NCBI RefSeq assembly: GCF_023701945.1
Contig: NZ_JABAEF010000010.1
Location: 1-64,000 of the forward strand
From: Rhizobium sp. CG5
GTDB lineage: Bacteria; Pseudomonadota; Alphaproteobacteria; Rhizobiales; Rhizobiaceae
DNA: 64,000 bases
Direction of reading: 5' to 3'
Part shown: one piece after another, positions 10,870 through 18,743 of the stretch
How the letters are laid out: every line of letters starts with the position of its first letter
Numbering within the stretch: the stretch's first letter is position 1
Program-made: the position numbers and the translations under genes
Notes under the pieces: model-generated
Told to the model about the DNA's origin: nothing
What the model saw: the letters and a program-made list of their open reading frames with translations, nothing else
Databases searched by the model: none

Positions 10870-12144
10870 TCAACTCTTATCGAGGCCGTAACAGGAATGC
10901 AAAGTCCTGACCGCCAATTCGGCATAGGGACCATCAATCAGGATTGAAATCTTGATTTCGGACGTGGTGATCGCCTTGATATTGATCCCTTTTTCCGCAA
11001 GTGCGCGGAACGCCGTGGCAGCCACGCCAGCATGGCTGCGCATGCCGATACCAATGACCGAGACCTTGACCAGGCCTGATTCGCTCTGCACCACGTCGTA
11101 ACCGATCTGGCCCTTGCTGTCGGACAGCACTTTGAGTGCCTTGTCGACGTCACCGGAGGGGACCGTAAACGTCATGTCGGTGCGCGTTCCGTCTTCGGAG
11201 ATATTCTGCACGATCATGTCGACATTGATATGGGATTCAGCGAGCGGTCCGAAGATCGCCGCGGAAACGCCCGGCCGGTCCGCCAGCCGCCTCAGCGAGA
11301 TCTGCGCTTCGTCCTTGGCATAGGCAATGCCGGTCACAACTTCCTGTTCCACGATCTCATCCTCATCGCAAATCAACGTACCGGGCGGGTTCAACAGATC
11401 GCCCATGCCCGGCGCATCGGGGTCTACAAAGCTCGATCGCACGAAGGTCCGCACCTTGTGCACCATCGCAAGCTCGACGGAACGCACCTGCAGCACCTTG
11501 GCGCCGAGCGACGCCATTTCCAGCATTTCCTCGAACGCGACTTTCTTCAGGCGGCGCGCTTTCGGTTCGATCCGCGGATCGGTCGTATAGACGCCGTCAA
11601 CGTCGGTATAGATATCGCAGCGATCGGCCTTGACGGCCGCAGCGATCGCCACCGCCGACGTGTCCGAGCCGCCCCGTCCGAGCGTTGCCAGCCGGTTGTC
11701 GGGACCGATGCCCTGGAATCCGGCAACGACCGCCACCTGACCCTCGCCCATGCGGCGGATGATGTCGCTGCCGTCGATGTCCATGATGCGCGCCGCACCA
11801 TGGGCACTGTCTGTTTTAATGGGGATCTGCCAGCCCTGCCAGGACCGGGCATTGATACCAAGCGACTGCAGCGCAATCGCCAACAGGCCCGATGTCACCT
11901 GCTCGCCGGACGCAACCACGGCATCGTATTCGCGGGCATCATAAAAAGGCGAAGCGGCACCCGCCACCTTTGGCATCGTCTGGACCCAGTCGACCAGCTC
12001 GTTGGTCTTGCCCGACATCGCCGAAACCACCACCGCAACTTCGTGGCCGGCATCGACCTCGCGTTTCACATGTCGGGCCACGTTATGAATGCGGTCAAGA
12101 TTGGCGACGGACGTGCCGCCGAATTTCATCACAATGCGAGCCAT
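10870..12144 (-). CDS. lysC: Aspartokinase
   Basis: A 424-residue kinase that phosphorylates aspartate, the first step to lysine, threonine, methionine and diaminopimelate. The amino-acid kinase domain begins with KFGGTS right after the start. The DRLATLGRGGSD-type active-site segment follows, and two C-terminal ACT domains (about 265-424) carry feedback control. ATG at 12144 gives the standard MARIVMKFGG start. An upstream in-frame extension to 12219 is rejected because it has no family counterpart. The leader contains two hairpins (see findings). The second diaminopimelate-pathway gene of the window, lysA, is 32 kb away. Confidence 0.97.
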   Translation of the reverse strand: MARIVMKFGGTSVANLDRIHNVARHVKREVDAGHEVAVVVSAMSGKTNELVDWVQTMPKVAGAASPFYDAREYDAVVASGEQVTSGLLAIALQSLGINARSWQGWQIPIKTDSAHGAARIMDIDGSDIIRRMGEGQVAVVAGFQGIGPDNRLATLGRGGSDTSAVAIAAAVKADRCDIYTDVDGVYTTDPRIEPKARRLKKVAFEEMLEMASLGAKVLQVRSVELAMVHKVRTFVRSSFVDPDAPGMGDLLNPPGTLICDEDEIVEQEVVTGIAYAKDEAQISLRRLADRPGVSAAIFGPLAESHINVDMIVQNISEDGTRTDMTFTVPSGDVDKALKVLSDSKGQIGYDVVQSESGLVKVSVIGIGMRSHAGVAATAFRALAEKGINIKAITTSEIKISILIDGPYAELAVRTLHSCYGLDKS

Positions 12145-12228
12145 GGCCTTACCGATGCAAACCGCTGTGGCGCCTTGCCGGCGCCGAAAGAAACACACTT
12201 CCGCAAAAACCGGAAGCAAGGTTGCGGT

Positions 12229-12257
12229 CTCTTATCGAAAACCCCGGACAAGTTCAA
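12229..12257 (-). promoter_or_regulatory. Candidate lysC promoter
   Basis: TTGAAC (12257-12252), 17-base spacer, TAAGAG (12234-12229) on the minus strand. The start point would fall near 12222, giving a leader of roughly 78 bases that contains two perfect 6-bp hairpins at 12198-12216 and 12169-12185. Confidence 0.45.
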
Positions 12258-12335
12258 TGGCCGCGCGTTGCTGAACGGCGTGAGGTCATTTGATTTTCAA
12301 GAAGCTGTCGCACGAAGACGATGGCACTGCCGGAC

Positions 12336-12364
12336 AAAAAAAGGGGCCGCAAATGGCGGCCCCT
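12336..12364 (-). terminator. Rho-independent terminator after the SH3-domain gene
   Basis: Read on the minus strand, AGGGGCCGC and GCGGCCCCT form a perfect 9-bp stem with a 5-base loop, followed by a run of seven T. It begins 13 bases after the stop codon at 12377. Confidence 0.9.
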
Positions 12365-12376
12365 GCTCAAGTGGAT

Positions 12377-13174
12377 TTATGGACGCGGACGAACACATCG
12401 CTGGTCACCGGGCGGGCATGCGCGCCCGTTGTCCTGGTTATCGAGGCGTTCCTTATTTGTGTTTCGCACATTGCGTTCCGAACGGGCGGGACGATCATTG
12501 CTATCCGCTCTGGGCGGACGGCGGTTATCACTGTCAGCTCTGGGCGGACGGCGATTATCACTGTCAGCCCTCGGCGGACGACGATTGTCGTTGCTATCTG
12601 CCCTGGGCGGACGCTGATTCACGACCGGACGGTTATCCTCGCGGTCGGCCTGCGACGGACGAGGGCGTGGATCCGGCCTGTCATTGCGATTATCGACACG
12701 TGGCGGCCGACGGTTGTCATCTCTTTCAACGCGATCCGGCTGGACGTAAATTCGGCGATCCCGATCTCGTCCCGCCGGCTCGCGCCAGCGATCACGATCG
12801 CGATAGAAGTCACGGCTGCGATAGTGGCGATCCCAATAGCTATCGATGCTGAAGGTCACGGTCGGAATGCCCAAGGGCTCATAATATTGTGGTCCGACAT
12901 AGATCCGCTGCTGCGAATAGGTGGTCTGAAGATAGCTGCCCGAGATCCAGCCGCGGTAGCTGCCATAGGCAACGTCGCACCAGTTCGCGGCAGACAGGCA
13001 GCCGTAGATTTCAATAGGGCTGCTGGCCGGCACAACCAGAATAGGCGGATATTCTGTGCTGGGTCCCGATCGCATGTTGACGTTCGCGGTGGCATAAGCG
13101 GTTGCGGCACTCGCAACCGCTGGCGCTGCAATCGCCGCCAGGGCAATTGCAGCCGATAGATATAGCTTCCTCAT
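12377..13174 (-). CDS. Secreted bacterial SH3-domain protein with charged repeat tail
   Basis: 265 residues. A classic signal peptide (MRKLYLSAAIALAAIAA..., predicted cleavage after an AxA near residue 22) is followed by a bacterial SH3 domain at about residues 25-85 (NVNMRSGPSTEYP, then WCDVAYGSYRGWISGSYL). Such domains bind cell-wall or other ligands in the periplasm. After about residue 120 the protein is Arg/Asp/Pro-rich and disordered, with four copies of RPPRADSDNR. The start at 13174 is set by the signal peptide. The frame extends to 13507, but the extension is not protein-like. It is monocistronic, divergent from ubiG and ends in a strong terminator. No enzyme function is visible. Confidence 0.82.
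   Translation of the reverse strand: MRKLYLSAAIALAAIAAPAVASAATAYATANVNMRSGPSTEYPPILVVPASSPIEIYGCLSAANWCDVAYGSYRGWISGSYLQTTYSQQRIYVGPQYYEPLGIPTVTFSIDSYWDRHYRSRDFYRDRDRWREPAGRDRDRRIYVQPDRVERDDNRRPPRVDNRNDRPDPRPRPSQADREDNRPVVNQRPPRADSNDNRRPPRADSDNRRPPRADSDNRRPPRADSNDRPARSERNVRNTNKERLDNQDNGRACPPGDQRCVRPRP
12511..12620 (-). repeat. 30-bp imperfect tandem repeats in the SH3 protein gene
   Basis: Units at 12511-12540 and 12541-12570 are 30 bases long and nearly identical. A third of 33 bases (12571-12603) and a partial fourth follow. They encode RPPRADSDNR-type decapeptides. The whole tract is in frame. Confidence 0.85.
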
Positions 13175-13394
13175 CAGTGTCTCTCCAAAAACGTCCCTGT
13201 CCGTGGGCTTTTTTGCCCTTATCGTTTTAACGTTTGAAAACCCACGTTGTTCCGCAATTGCGGCAGCGGCACGGCAACGGTCAATTTCCTGAAGCAGCCC
13301 TGCCGTGACAGTGTGTCGCTTCTCCGGCCAAGCCTTGACTTTGCAGGCCGATCGTCCGACTTGAAAGCGACATCCCTTTCCCGGAGGCCGGACC

Positions 13395-14159
13395 ATGAGC
13401 GAACAAGTGCGCAGCACGATCGACCAGAGCGAAGTCGATCGCTTTTCCGCAATGGCGGCGGAATGGTGGGATCCGACCGGTAAATTCCGTCCGCTGCACA
13501 AGATCAATCCGGTTCGTCTGGCCTATATTCGCGACAAGGCGGCCGAGAATTTCGCACGCGATGCCAAAGTGCACAGGCCGCTTGAGGGCTTGCGCATTCT
13601 CGACATCGGCTGCGGCGGCGGGCTGCTGTCCGAACCCATCGCCAAAATGGGCGCGAACGTGCTCGGCGCCGATGCCTCCGAGCGCAATATCGGAATTGCC
13701 CGAACCCATGCTGAGCAGACCGGCGTGACGGTCGACTACCGCGCCGTCACCGCCGAGGCCCTGGCTGCCGCCGGTGAGACCTTTGACATTGTCCTCAACA
13801 TGGAAGTCGTCGAACATGTCGCCGACGTGGAGTTCTTCATCTCGACCTGCGCGTCGATGGTCCGCCCTGGCGGCATGATGCTGATTTCCACCATCAACCG
13901 CACCTTCAAGGCGGCCGCCCTGGCCATCGTCGGTGCCGAATACCTGCTGCGCTGGCTGCCGCGCGGCACCCATCAATATGAAAAACTGGTGCGGCCGGAA
14001 GAGTTGGAAGCGCCGGTCACGAAAAGCGGCATGGAAGTGGTCGAGCGTATCGGCGTGTTCTTCAATCCGCTGCAGAACCAGTGGAACCTGTCGCCCGATA
14101 CCGACGTCAATTACATGATGCTGACCCGCAGGCCAGCGGCAACAGGGCAAACGGCATGA
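13395..14159 (+). CDS. ubiG: Ubiquinone biosynthesis O-methyltransferase UbiG
   Basis: A 254-residue SAM-dependent enzyme performing the two O-methylations of the ubiquinone ring. SAM-binding motif I, DIGCGGG, is at 70-76. The C-terminal segment (HQYEKLV, then DVNYMML) is typical of the family. ATG at 13395 lies seven bases after GGAGG. It is divergent from the SH3-domain gene and overlaps the next gene by ATGA. The nearby lysC is its usual rhizobial neighbour. Confidence 0.95.
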   Translation: MSEQVRSTIDQSEVDRFSAMAAEWWDPTGKFRPLHKINPVRLAYIRDKAAENFARDAKVHRPLEGLRILDIGCGGGLLSEPIAKMGANVLGADASERNIGIARTHAEQTGVTVDYRAVTAEALAAAGETFDIVLNMEVVEHVADVEFFISTCASMVRPGGMMLISTINRTFKAAALAIVGAEYLLRWLPRGTHQYEKLVRPEELEAPVTKSGMEVVERIGVFFNPLQNQWNLSPDTDVNYMMLTRRPAATGQTA

Positions 14160-14707
14160 CCGCTCCTGCCGACATCATCGCGTTCTGGCTGCGGCACGGT
14201 CCGAAGAAATGGTTCGGCAAGGACGACGCTTTTGATACGGAGATCGCCGCTCTGTTTGCGGTCGATCACCTCGCAGCCTCCCGCGGCGATTACGCCGTCT
14301 GGGAGACGACGGCGCAAGGAAGTCTGGCGCTGCTTTTGCTGCTCGATCAGTTTCCGCGCAATCTTTACCGCGGCAGCGCTCATTCCTATGCAACGGACGG
14401 CCTGGCCCGGTTCATTGCCGCAAAATCTTTGGAAGCCGGATTCGACGGCGCCGTGGAGCCCGCCCTGCGTCCGTTTTTCTACCTGCCCTTCGAGCATTCG
14501 GAGACATTGGCCGACCAGGAACGCTGCATGGCGCTGTGCAAGGCCCATTGCGAAGCGACGGGTGACACCGAAAGCCTGCGCTGGGCTGAGGAACATCACG
14601 AGATCATCGCCCGTTTCGGCCGCTTCCCGCACCGTAACAAGGCGCTTGGCCGGCAGACCACGCCTGAGGAACAGGCTTTTCTCGATAATGGCGGTTTCAA
14701 AGGCTGA
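14156..14707 (+). CDS. DUF924 family protein
   Basis: A 183-residue protein of a conserved all-helical family (DUF924, TPR-like) of unknown biochemical role. Visible signatures are the [14 protein letters not shown] start, [13 protein letters not shown] (about residues 60-72), [10 protein letters not shown] and the C-terminal RFGRFPHRN. The start at 14156 is the ATG inside the ATGA overlap with ubiG, so translation is coupled. The upstream in-frame extension is inside ubiG and was discarded. The constant pairing with ubiG suggests, but does not show, a link to quinone metabolism. Confidence 0.85.
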   Translation: MTAPADIIAFWLRHGPKKWFGKDDAFDTEIAALFAVDHLAASRGDYAVWETTAQGSLALLLLLDQFPRNLYRGSAHSYATDGLARFIAAKSLEAGFDGAVEPALRPFFYLPFEHSETLADQERCMALCKAHCEATGDTESLRWAEEHHEIIARFGRFPHRNKALGRQTTPEEQAFLDNGGFKG

Positions 14708-14741
14708 CGACCAAGGTCTGGTCGGACGCCAAGCTTCAGGG

Positions 14742-15170
14742 TCAGTGAACGTCGTCCGGCAGAACCGGAATGGGTGCGATATCGATGCCTTCGTCGACAA
14801 GCGCCTTGACCTCGCTGGGTGACGCCTGGCCGATGATGCCGCGCGCATCAGCCTCGCCATAGTGGATCTTGCGCGCCTCTTCCGGAAACCGTTCGCCCAC
14901 ATCTTCGCTATTGGCCTTGATCGAAGCGATCGCTTGTTTCATTTTAGCGATGGCATTTTTCTGGGCCTGTTCGATGGCAAGCGCGTGAATCACATCCTTC
15001 TGGCGCCCGGTTGCCACAGAAGGCGCCATCAGCGATTTTCCGACATCAACAGAGCCACAGCTCGGACAGGTCAGAAAGCCCATCGCCTTCTGACTATCGA
15101 AATCGTCGCTCTTGGCAAACCAACCCTCGAAAGCATGCCCATTGTCGCAGGTCAGCGCATAACGGATCAA
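14742..15170 (-). CDS. DUF1178 family zinc-ribbon protein
   Basis: 142 residues of a small conserved alphaproteobacterial and betaproteobacterial family of unknown function. The N-terminus has CDNGHAFEGWF and then CPSCGS. The Cys8 and CxxC pair suggest a zinc ribbon. The remainder is a helical Lys/Ala-rich middle and a conserved acidic tail. The start is TTG at 15170, overlapping the stop of the upstream amidase gene (TTGA). The conserved MIRYALTC beginning supports it, and no ATG lies near. It is the last gene of a leftward cluster with comF, grxC and the amidase. Confidence 0.83.
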   Translation of the reverse strand: MIRYALTCDNGHAFEGWFAKSDDFDSQKAMGFLTCPSCGSVDVGKSLMAPSVATGRQKDVIHALAIEQAQKNAIAKMKQAIASIKANSEDVGERFPEEARKIHYGEADARGIIGQASPSEVKALVDEGIDIAPIPVLPDDVH

Positions 15171-16024
15171 ACTGTCACACCTCCCTTTGCAAGGACCGGC
15201 AGAACGTCCAGAGTGAAATCACGGGCGTTTTTGAGGTTCGGCACCTTGTCGCGCGCCGCCTTGACGGCCGCCAAATCAAGCTCTGCCAAAACGACGGCCT
15301 CGCCGGTCCCGCCGGCCGAAGCCAGTATCTTGCCCCAGGGGTCGATGATCATCGAATGGCCGAACGTCTCGCGCCCGTCCTCATGCTGGCCGGCCTGCGC
15401 TGCGGCAATCAGGAATGCGCCGTTCTCGATGGCACGCGCCCGCAACAGAATTTCCCAATGGGCCTCGCCGGTCTGGCGGGTAAACGCTGCCGGAACCGTC
15501 AGGATTTGCACGCCAGCCACGGCCTCGGCGCGAAACAGCGCCGGGAACCGGACGTCGTAGCAGATGGCAAACCCGAGTTTGGCAAACGGCAGATCAACCA
15601 CCCTTGCCTCAGCGCCCGGCCGGTAGACCGAACTTTCGCGCCAGCTCTCGCCATTGTCGAGATCCACGTCGAACATGTGGATCTTGTCGTAACTGCAGAT
15701 CTTCTCGCCGGAAGGGCCGAACAGAAAGCCGCGATTGGCAATCTTGCCGTCATCAAGCGCGATGGCGGTCGAGCCGACATGAAGATGGATCTTCAGCTCC
15801 CCAGCAAGCTCGCTCGCCGCCTTGACGATGACGTCATTCTGTTCGTCGCGCAGAATGGCCATCAGGCCTTTTCGATCCTTCTGGATCGCGCCGGTCATTT
15901 CCGGCGTCTGCACATAGATCGCACCCTGACCGGCAGCGTCGCGCACCAGGCGCGCCATGCTGGCCGCATTTTTGTCCGGGTCCACGCCCGAACACATCTG
16001 AACGGCTGCGACCTTGATTGCCAT
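15167..16024 (-). CDS. Carbon-nitrogen hydrolase, Nit1-like (probable deaminated glutathione amidase)
   Basis: 285 residues of the nitrilase superfamily. The catalytic triad is visible as Glu42, Lys114 (SYDKIHMFDVDL context) and Cys155 (GFAICYDVRFP context). The closest family by motif is Nit1/NitA-type amidase, which hydrolyses deaminated glutathione, a side product of transaminases. Exact substrate is inference. The glutaredoxin gene ends 11 bases upstream, which fits a glutathione-related role. ATG at 16024 starts MAIKVAAVQM, standard for the family. The long upstream open extension runs through grxC and is spurious. Confidence 0.9.
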   Translation of the reverse strand: MAIKVAAVQMCSGVDPDKNAASMARLVRDAAGQGAIYVQTPEMTGAIQKDRKGLMAILRDEQNDVIVKAASELAGELKIHLHVGSTAIALDDGKIANRGFLFGPSGEKICSYDKIHMFDVDLDNGESWRESSVYRPGAEARVVDLPFAKLGFAICYDVRFPALFRAEAVAGVQILTVPAAFTRQTGEAHWEILLRARAIENGAFLIAAAQAGQHEDGRETFGHSMIIDPWGKILASAGGTGEAVVLAELDLAAVKAARDKVPNLKNARDFTLDVLPVLAKGGVTV

Positions 16025-16035
16025 CCCGGTCCTCC

Positions 16036-16296
16036 TCACTCCGCTGCGAGCATTGCGTCCAGCTTGCCGGCGCGCTCCAGCGCGTGCAGATCGTCGCACC
16101 CGCCGACATGGGTTGCGCCAATGAAGATCTGCGGAAAGGTCGACTGGCCGCCCGCCTTGGCGATCATTTCCTGGCGCAGGTCCGCATTGCCGGTCGCATC
16201 GTGCTCGACATAGTCCACACCCTTGCCTTGCAGAAGCTGCTTGGCGCGGGCGCAATATCCGCAGAACTGCCGTGTATAGATGGTCACCGGCACCAT
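16036..16296 (-). CDS. grxC: Glutaredoxin 3
   Basis: An 86-residue thiol-disulfide oxidoreductase using glutathione. The redox motif is CGYC (Cys12, Cys15) instead of the usual CPYC. The cis-Pro segment TFPQIFIG and the GGCDDL glutathione-binding segment are present. ATG at 16296 is six bases after GGAG. Upstream ATGs at 16302 and 16326 lack such spacing. It is 57 bases downstream of comF and 11 upstream of the amidase gene. Confidence 0.95.
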   Translation of the reverse strand: MVPVTIYTRQFCGYCARAKQLLQGKGVDYVEHDATGNADLRQEMIAKAGGQSTFPQIFIGATHVGGCDDLHALERAGKLDAMLAAE

Positions 16297-16353
16297 GGTC
16301 ATCTCCGTCGTGGTCTCATTTCGCAACCGCGAAACGCCTTGATATCTCTATCG

Positions 16354-17139
16354 TTATATAGGGCCGGCAATGGCCCTTGCAAAGGTCAAAACCGTGACAT
16401 CGGCCGCCCCCGCCCGCTTCAGCGCCCTGGTCGCTGCCGTCACGGTGGCGCCGGTCGTGTAGACATCGTCGACCAGCACCAGCCGCCTGCCGAAGACATC
16501 GGACTGCCGCCGCTCGGCGACGCGGAAGGCGCCCCGCACATTGTCCTCGCGGGCGTTGGCACTGAGACCGACCTGCTGGGCGGTTCGCTTGACGCGCAGA
16601 AGCGTCGCCGGCAGAAACGGCTTGCCGGCTTGGCGTGCCAGATGGCGACCGAGTTCGGCCGACTGGTTGAACTTGCGCTGGATGAGACGCAACGGATGCA
16701 GCGGCACCGCAAGGATGGCATCGCATGCCGCAATGTCCGCCTGACCGGCCCGCAGCATCCAGCCTGCCATCATTGGCGCAAGGTCGGTTCGATCGCTGTA
16801 TTTGAGGCTATGGACAAGGTCGCGCGCCACACCGTCATGCACCGCCACAGAGCGTAGCCGGTCAAACACCGGCGGATGGGCGATCGCCTCGGCGCAGAGC
16901 ATTCCCGGCCCCGGATCGTAGGAGAACGGCAGGCCCAGCACCTCGCAGTAAGGCCGGTCGATGAAACGGACCGAGCACCAGCATGTCACACACAGACCAC
17001 CTTGGCGCGCGGTCCTCATACCACATCCAGAGCATGCCGGCGGATAGACGATGTCGCGCAAAAGCCCGGCCAGCCGGATCATCCCCAGCAGCTTTGATGG
17101 GCCGTTGCCGGCCTTGCTTTCTGCGTCTTCAAGCGCCAT
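16354..17139 (-). CDS. comF: ComF family phosphoribosyltransferase-like protein
   Basis: A 261-residue homologue of ComF/GntX. The N-terminal double zinc finger has Cys36, Cys39, Cys50 and Cys53. The C-terminal PRTase fold ends with the PRPP-binding loop LVLVDDVYTTGAT. In naturally competent bacteria ComF helps DNA uptake, but in non-competent alphaproteobacteria its role is unknown. It heads the leftward cluster comF-grxC-amidase-DUF1178 and is divergent, by 62 bases, from a methyltransferase gene. Confidence 0.9.
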   Translation of the reverse strand: MALEDAESKAGNGPSKLLGMIRLAGLLRDIVYPPACSGCGMRTARQGGLCVTCWCSVRFIDRPYCEVLGLPFSYDPGPGMLCAEAIAHPPVFDRLRSVAVHDGVARDLVHSLKYSDRTDLAPMMAGWMLRAGQADIAACDAILAVPLHPLRLIQRKFNQSAELGRHLARQAGKPFLPATLLRVKRTAQQVGLSANAREDNVRGAFRVAERRQSDVFGRRLVLVDDVYTTGATVTAATRALKRAGAADVTVLTFARAIAGPI

Positions 17140-17201
17140 GTGGTTGACATTAGCCCCATACCGGCGCCTTTGCGATCCAAACTTTCAGTCGGAGCCCTTC
17201 C

Positions 17202-18083
17202 ATGGAACCCCTCTTCGATCAGGACCTGATTGCCCGCAATCGGCGCCGCGCCCTGGCAAGAGCCGATGCGCAGGCCGCCTTCCTGCTCGATATCGTCGGG
17301 CGCGAGATGGCCGACCGGCTTGCCGTCGTCGACCGTCGGTTCGAAACGGCCGTGGAACTGCATGGCGCAACGGGAAGTGCGGCTCGGCAGTGCCTGGCAA
17401 CCGGCAAGATCGATGCCCTGACGCGCGTCGAGATGAGTACCGATTTTGCTGATGCTGCCTTTCCCTTCATCGAGGCACAGCTGGAAGTCCTGCCGCTTGC
17501 CGAACAATCGACAAACCTGATCCTGTCGCCTCTTGCGCTGCATGTCACCAATGACGCGACCGGCGCCCTCATCCAGATGCGCCGGGCCTTGAAACCGGAC
17601 GGCCTTCTGTTTGCCGCCGTCCCAGGCGCCGGCACCCTGGGAGAACTGCGGGACGTTCTCCTCTCGACCGAGATCGAACTGACCGGGGGTGCAAGTCCGC
17701 GCGTCATCCCCTTCGCCGATGTCCGGGACATCGGCGGGCTGCTGCAGCGGGCAGGCTTTGCCCTGCCGGTGGTCGATGTCGAGGATTATTCGGTGCGATA
17801 TGATTCGCTGTTTCCCCTGATGCGGGACCTCAGGGCCATGGGCATGGCCAATCCGTTGGTGGGACGCAGCCGCAAGCCGGTCAACCGCCGCTTCTTTCTG
17901 CGGGCAGCCGAACTCTATGCGCAACGCTACAGCGATCCGGATGGCCGGATCCGAGCGACATTCTCGATCATCTATGTTTCGGGATGGGCACCGCACGAAA
18001 GCCAGCAAAAGCCGCTCAAGCCGGGTTCGGCAAAAATGCGGCTCGCCGACGCGCTTCGCGACGCGGGCCAGCAACAGGGATGA
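17202..18083 (+). CDS. SAM-dependent methyltransferase, BioC/NDUFAF5-like
   Basis: A 293-residue class I methyltransferase-like protein. The order FDQDLIARNRRRAL, a short Rossmann core at about 45-110 (LSPLALHVTNDATGAL), then RRALKPDGLLFAAVPG, matches alphaproteobacterial relatives of mitochondrial NDUFAF5, which hydroxylates a complex I arginine despite its methyltransferase fold. Motif I is degenerate, consistent with that group. It starts at ATG 17202, seven bases after GGAG. The substrate is unproven. Confidence 0.8.
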   Translation: MEPLFDQDLIARNRRRALARADAQAAFLLDIVGREMADRLAVVDRRFETAVELHGATGSAARQCLATGKIDALTRVEMSTDFADAAFPFIEAQLEVLPLAEQSTNLILSPLALHVTNDATGALIQMRRALKPDGLLFAAVPGAGTLGELRDVLLSTEIELTGGASPRVIPFADVRDIGGLLQRAGFALPVVDVEDYSVRYDSLFPLMRDLRAMGMANPLVGRSRKPVNRRFFLRAAELYAQRYSDPDGRIRATFSIIYVSGWAPHESQQKPLKPGSAKMRLADALRDAGQQQG

Positions 18084-18101
18084 GTAACGGTCGTCTGCCC
18101 C

Positions 18102-18266
18102 TCAGGGCTCGATCTCGTTGCTCACAGTGTCGAACACGTTCACAAGCGCGCCGGTGAAGGCACCATATCCTGAAATCAGGGCAACGGACATGATCGCCGC
18201 GATCAGTCCGTATTCGATTGCGGTCGCGCCCCTCAAATCGGCGACAAAGGATCTCAGCAGGCGCAT
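18102..18266 (-). CDS. Flp/Fap-type IVb pilin
   Basis: A 54-residue small pilin subunit. After a short basic leader (MRLLRSFVADLRG) comes the class IVb core GATAIEYGLIAAI, with Glu at position +5 and Tyr at +6 of the predicted mature protein (cleavage after Gly13, by a CpaA/TadV-type peptidase), then one hydrophobic helix and an acidic C-terminus. The gene is short and easily missed. ATG at 18266 is seven bases after GGAG. It lies 60 bases downstream of a small membrane-protein gene that has an upstream CtrA-type box. No cpa/tad assembly genes occur in this window, so assembly must depend on genes elsewhere. Confidence 0.9.
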   Translation of the reverse strand: MRLLRSFVADLRGATAIEYGLIAAIMSVALISGYGAFTGALVNVFDTVSNEIEP

Positions 18267-18326
18267 ACTTCATCTCCGGTGAGAATGGGCGGCTGAAGAC
18301 CAGCCCAAAACAATAGAATTCAATCC

Positions 18327-18647
18327 TTAGCAGCCGCTCCCGACGCCGTAGCCATCCACGATACAGACAGAGCCCGGCATGTCCTGCAGCACGCTGCGGC
18401 GGATCGTGTAACGTTTGCCGCCCTCCGCGGGTGCGATTGAGCCGGTCGTCAACATGTCGAGTTGGTCAGGGCTAAACGCCAGCCGCTTCTTGTCCGGGTT
18501 GCCGGCCAGCATGGGCGTCAGAACAAGCGTCAGCGCGATGACCGCAGTGCCGAACAGCAGCGCGATATTCAGTACACCCGTTTTTCCGGATTTGTTGGAA
18601 GCGCTGTCCCGCAGCCGAACTGCCTTCCAGAAATCTTCGTCCGCCAT
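18327..18647 (-). CDS. Small single-pass membrane protein, unknown function
   Basis: 106 residues. A charged N-terminus of about 25 residues (MADEDFWKAVRLRDS) is followed by one transmembrane helix at about 27-48, then a periplasmic tail with TTGSIAP and a Cys-ending C-terminus (CIVDGYGVGSGC) that has two cysteines able to form a disulfide. I do not recognise the family. ATG at 18647 is preceded by GAGG six bases upstream. An in-frame ATG at 18659 is less well placed. It is directly upstream of the Flp pilin gene on the same strand, so co-transcription is likely. A pilus-related role is inference from position only. Confidence 0.72.
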   Translation of the reverse strand: MADEDFWKAVRLRDSASNKSGKTGVLNIALLFGTAVIALTLVLTPMLAGNPDKKRLAFSPDQLDMLTTGSIAPAEGGKRYTIRRSVLQDMPGSVCIVDGYGVGSGC

Positions 18648-18705
18648 CACAATCCTCATACCATGCCTACACGCATGAGCTTTGATGATCTTTGACTGAT
18701 GGTGA

Positions 18706-18720
18706 TTAACGTACTGTTAA
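18706..18720 (-). promoter_or_regulatory. CtrA-type box TTAA-N7-TTAA
   Basis: TTAA at 18706-18709, seven bases, TTAA at 18717-18720. The same bases form an inverted repeat ATTAAC-N5-GTTAAT (18705-18721). It lies 59-73 bases upstream of the membrane-protein/pilin pair and 14 bases or more from the 3' end of mutT. TTAA-N7-TTAA is the full-site consensus of the cell-cycle regulator CtrA, which controls pilA in Caulobacter. Confidence 0.55.
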
Positions 18721-18743
18721 TATGACGGTATAAACAAATAGAG

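Noticed and set aside
12511..12620. CRISPR-like array
   Set aside because: Repeats are contiguous, in frame and coding. There are no spacers and no cas genes.
14708..14741. Hairpin CGACCA-N5-TGGTCG between DUF924 and DUF1178 genes
   Set aside because: Only 6 bp and no T-tract on either strand. Too weak to call a terminator.
16356..16383. Internal promoter for grxC within the end of comF (TTTGCA-N16-CTATAT on the minus strand)
   Set aside because: The -10 is good but the -35 is poor and the gene pair has an ordinary operon gap. Kept out of the feature list.
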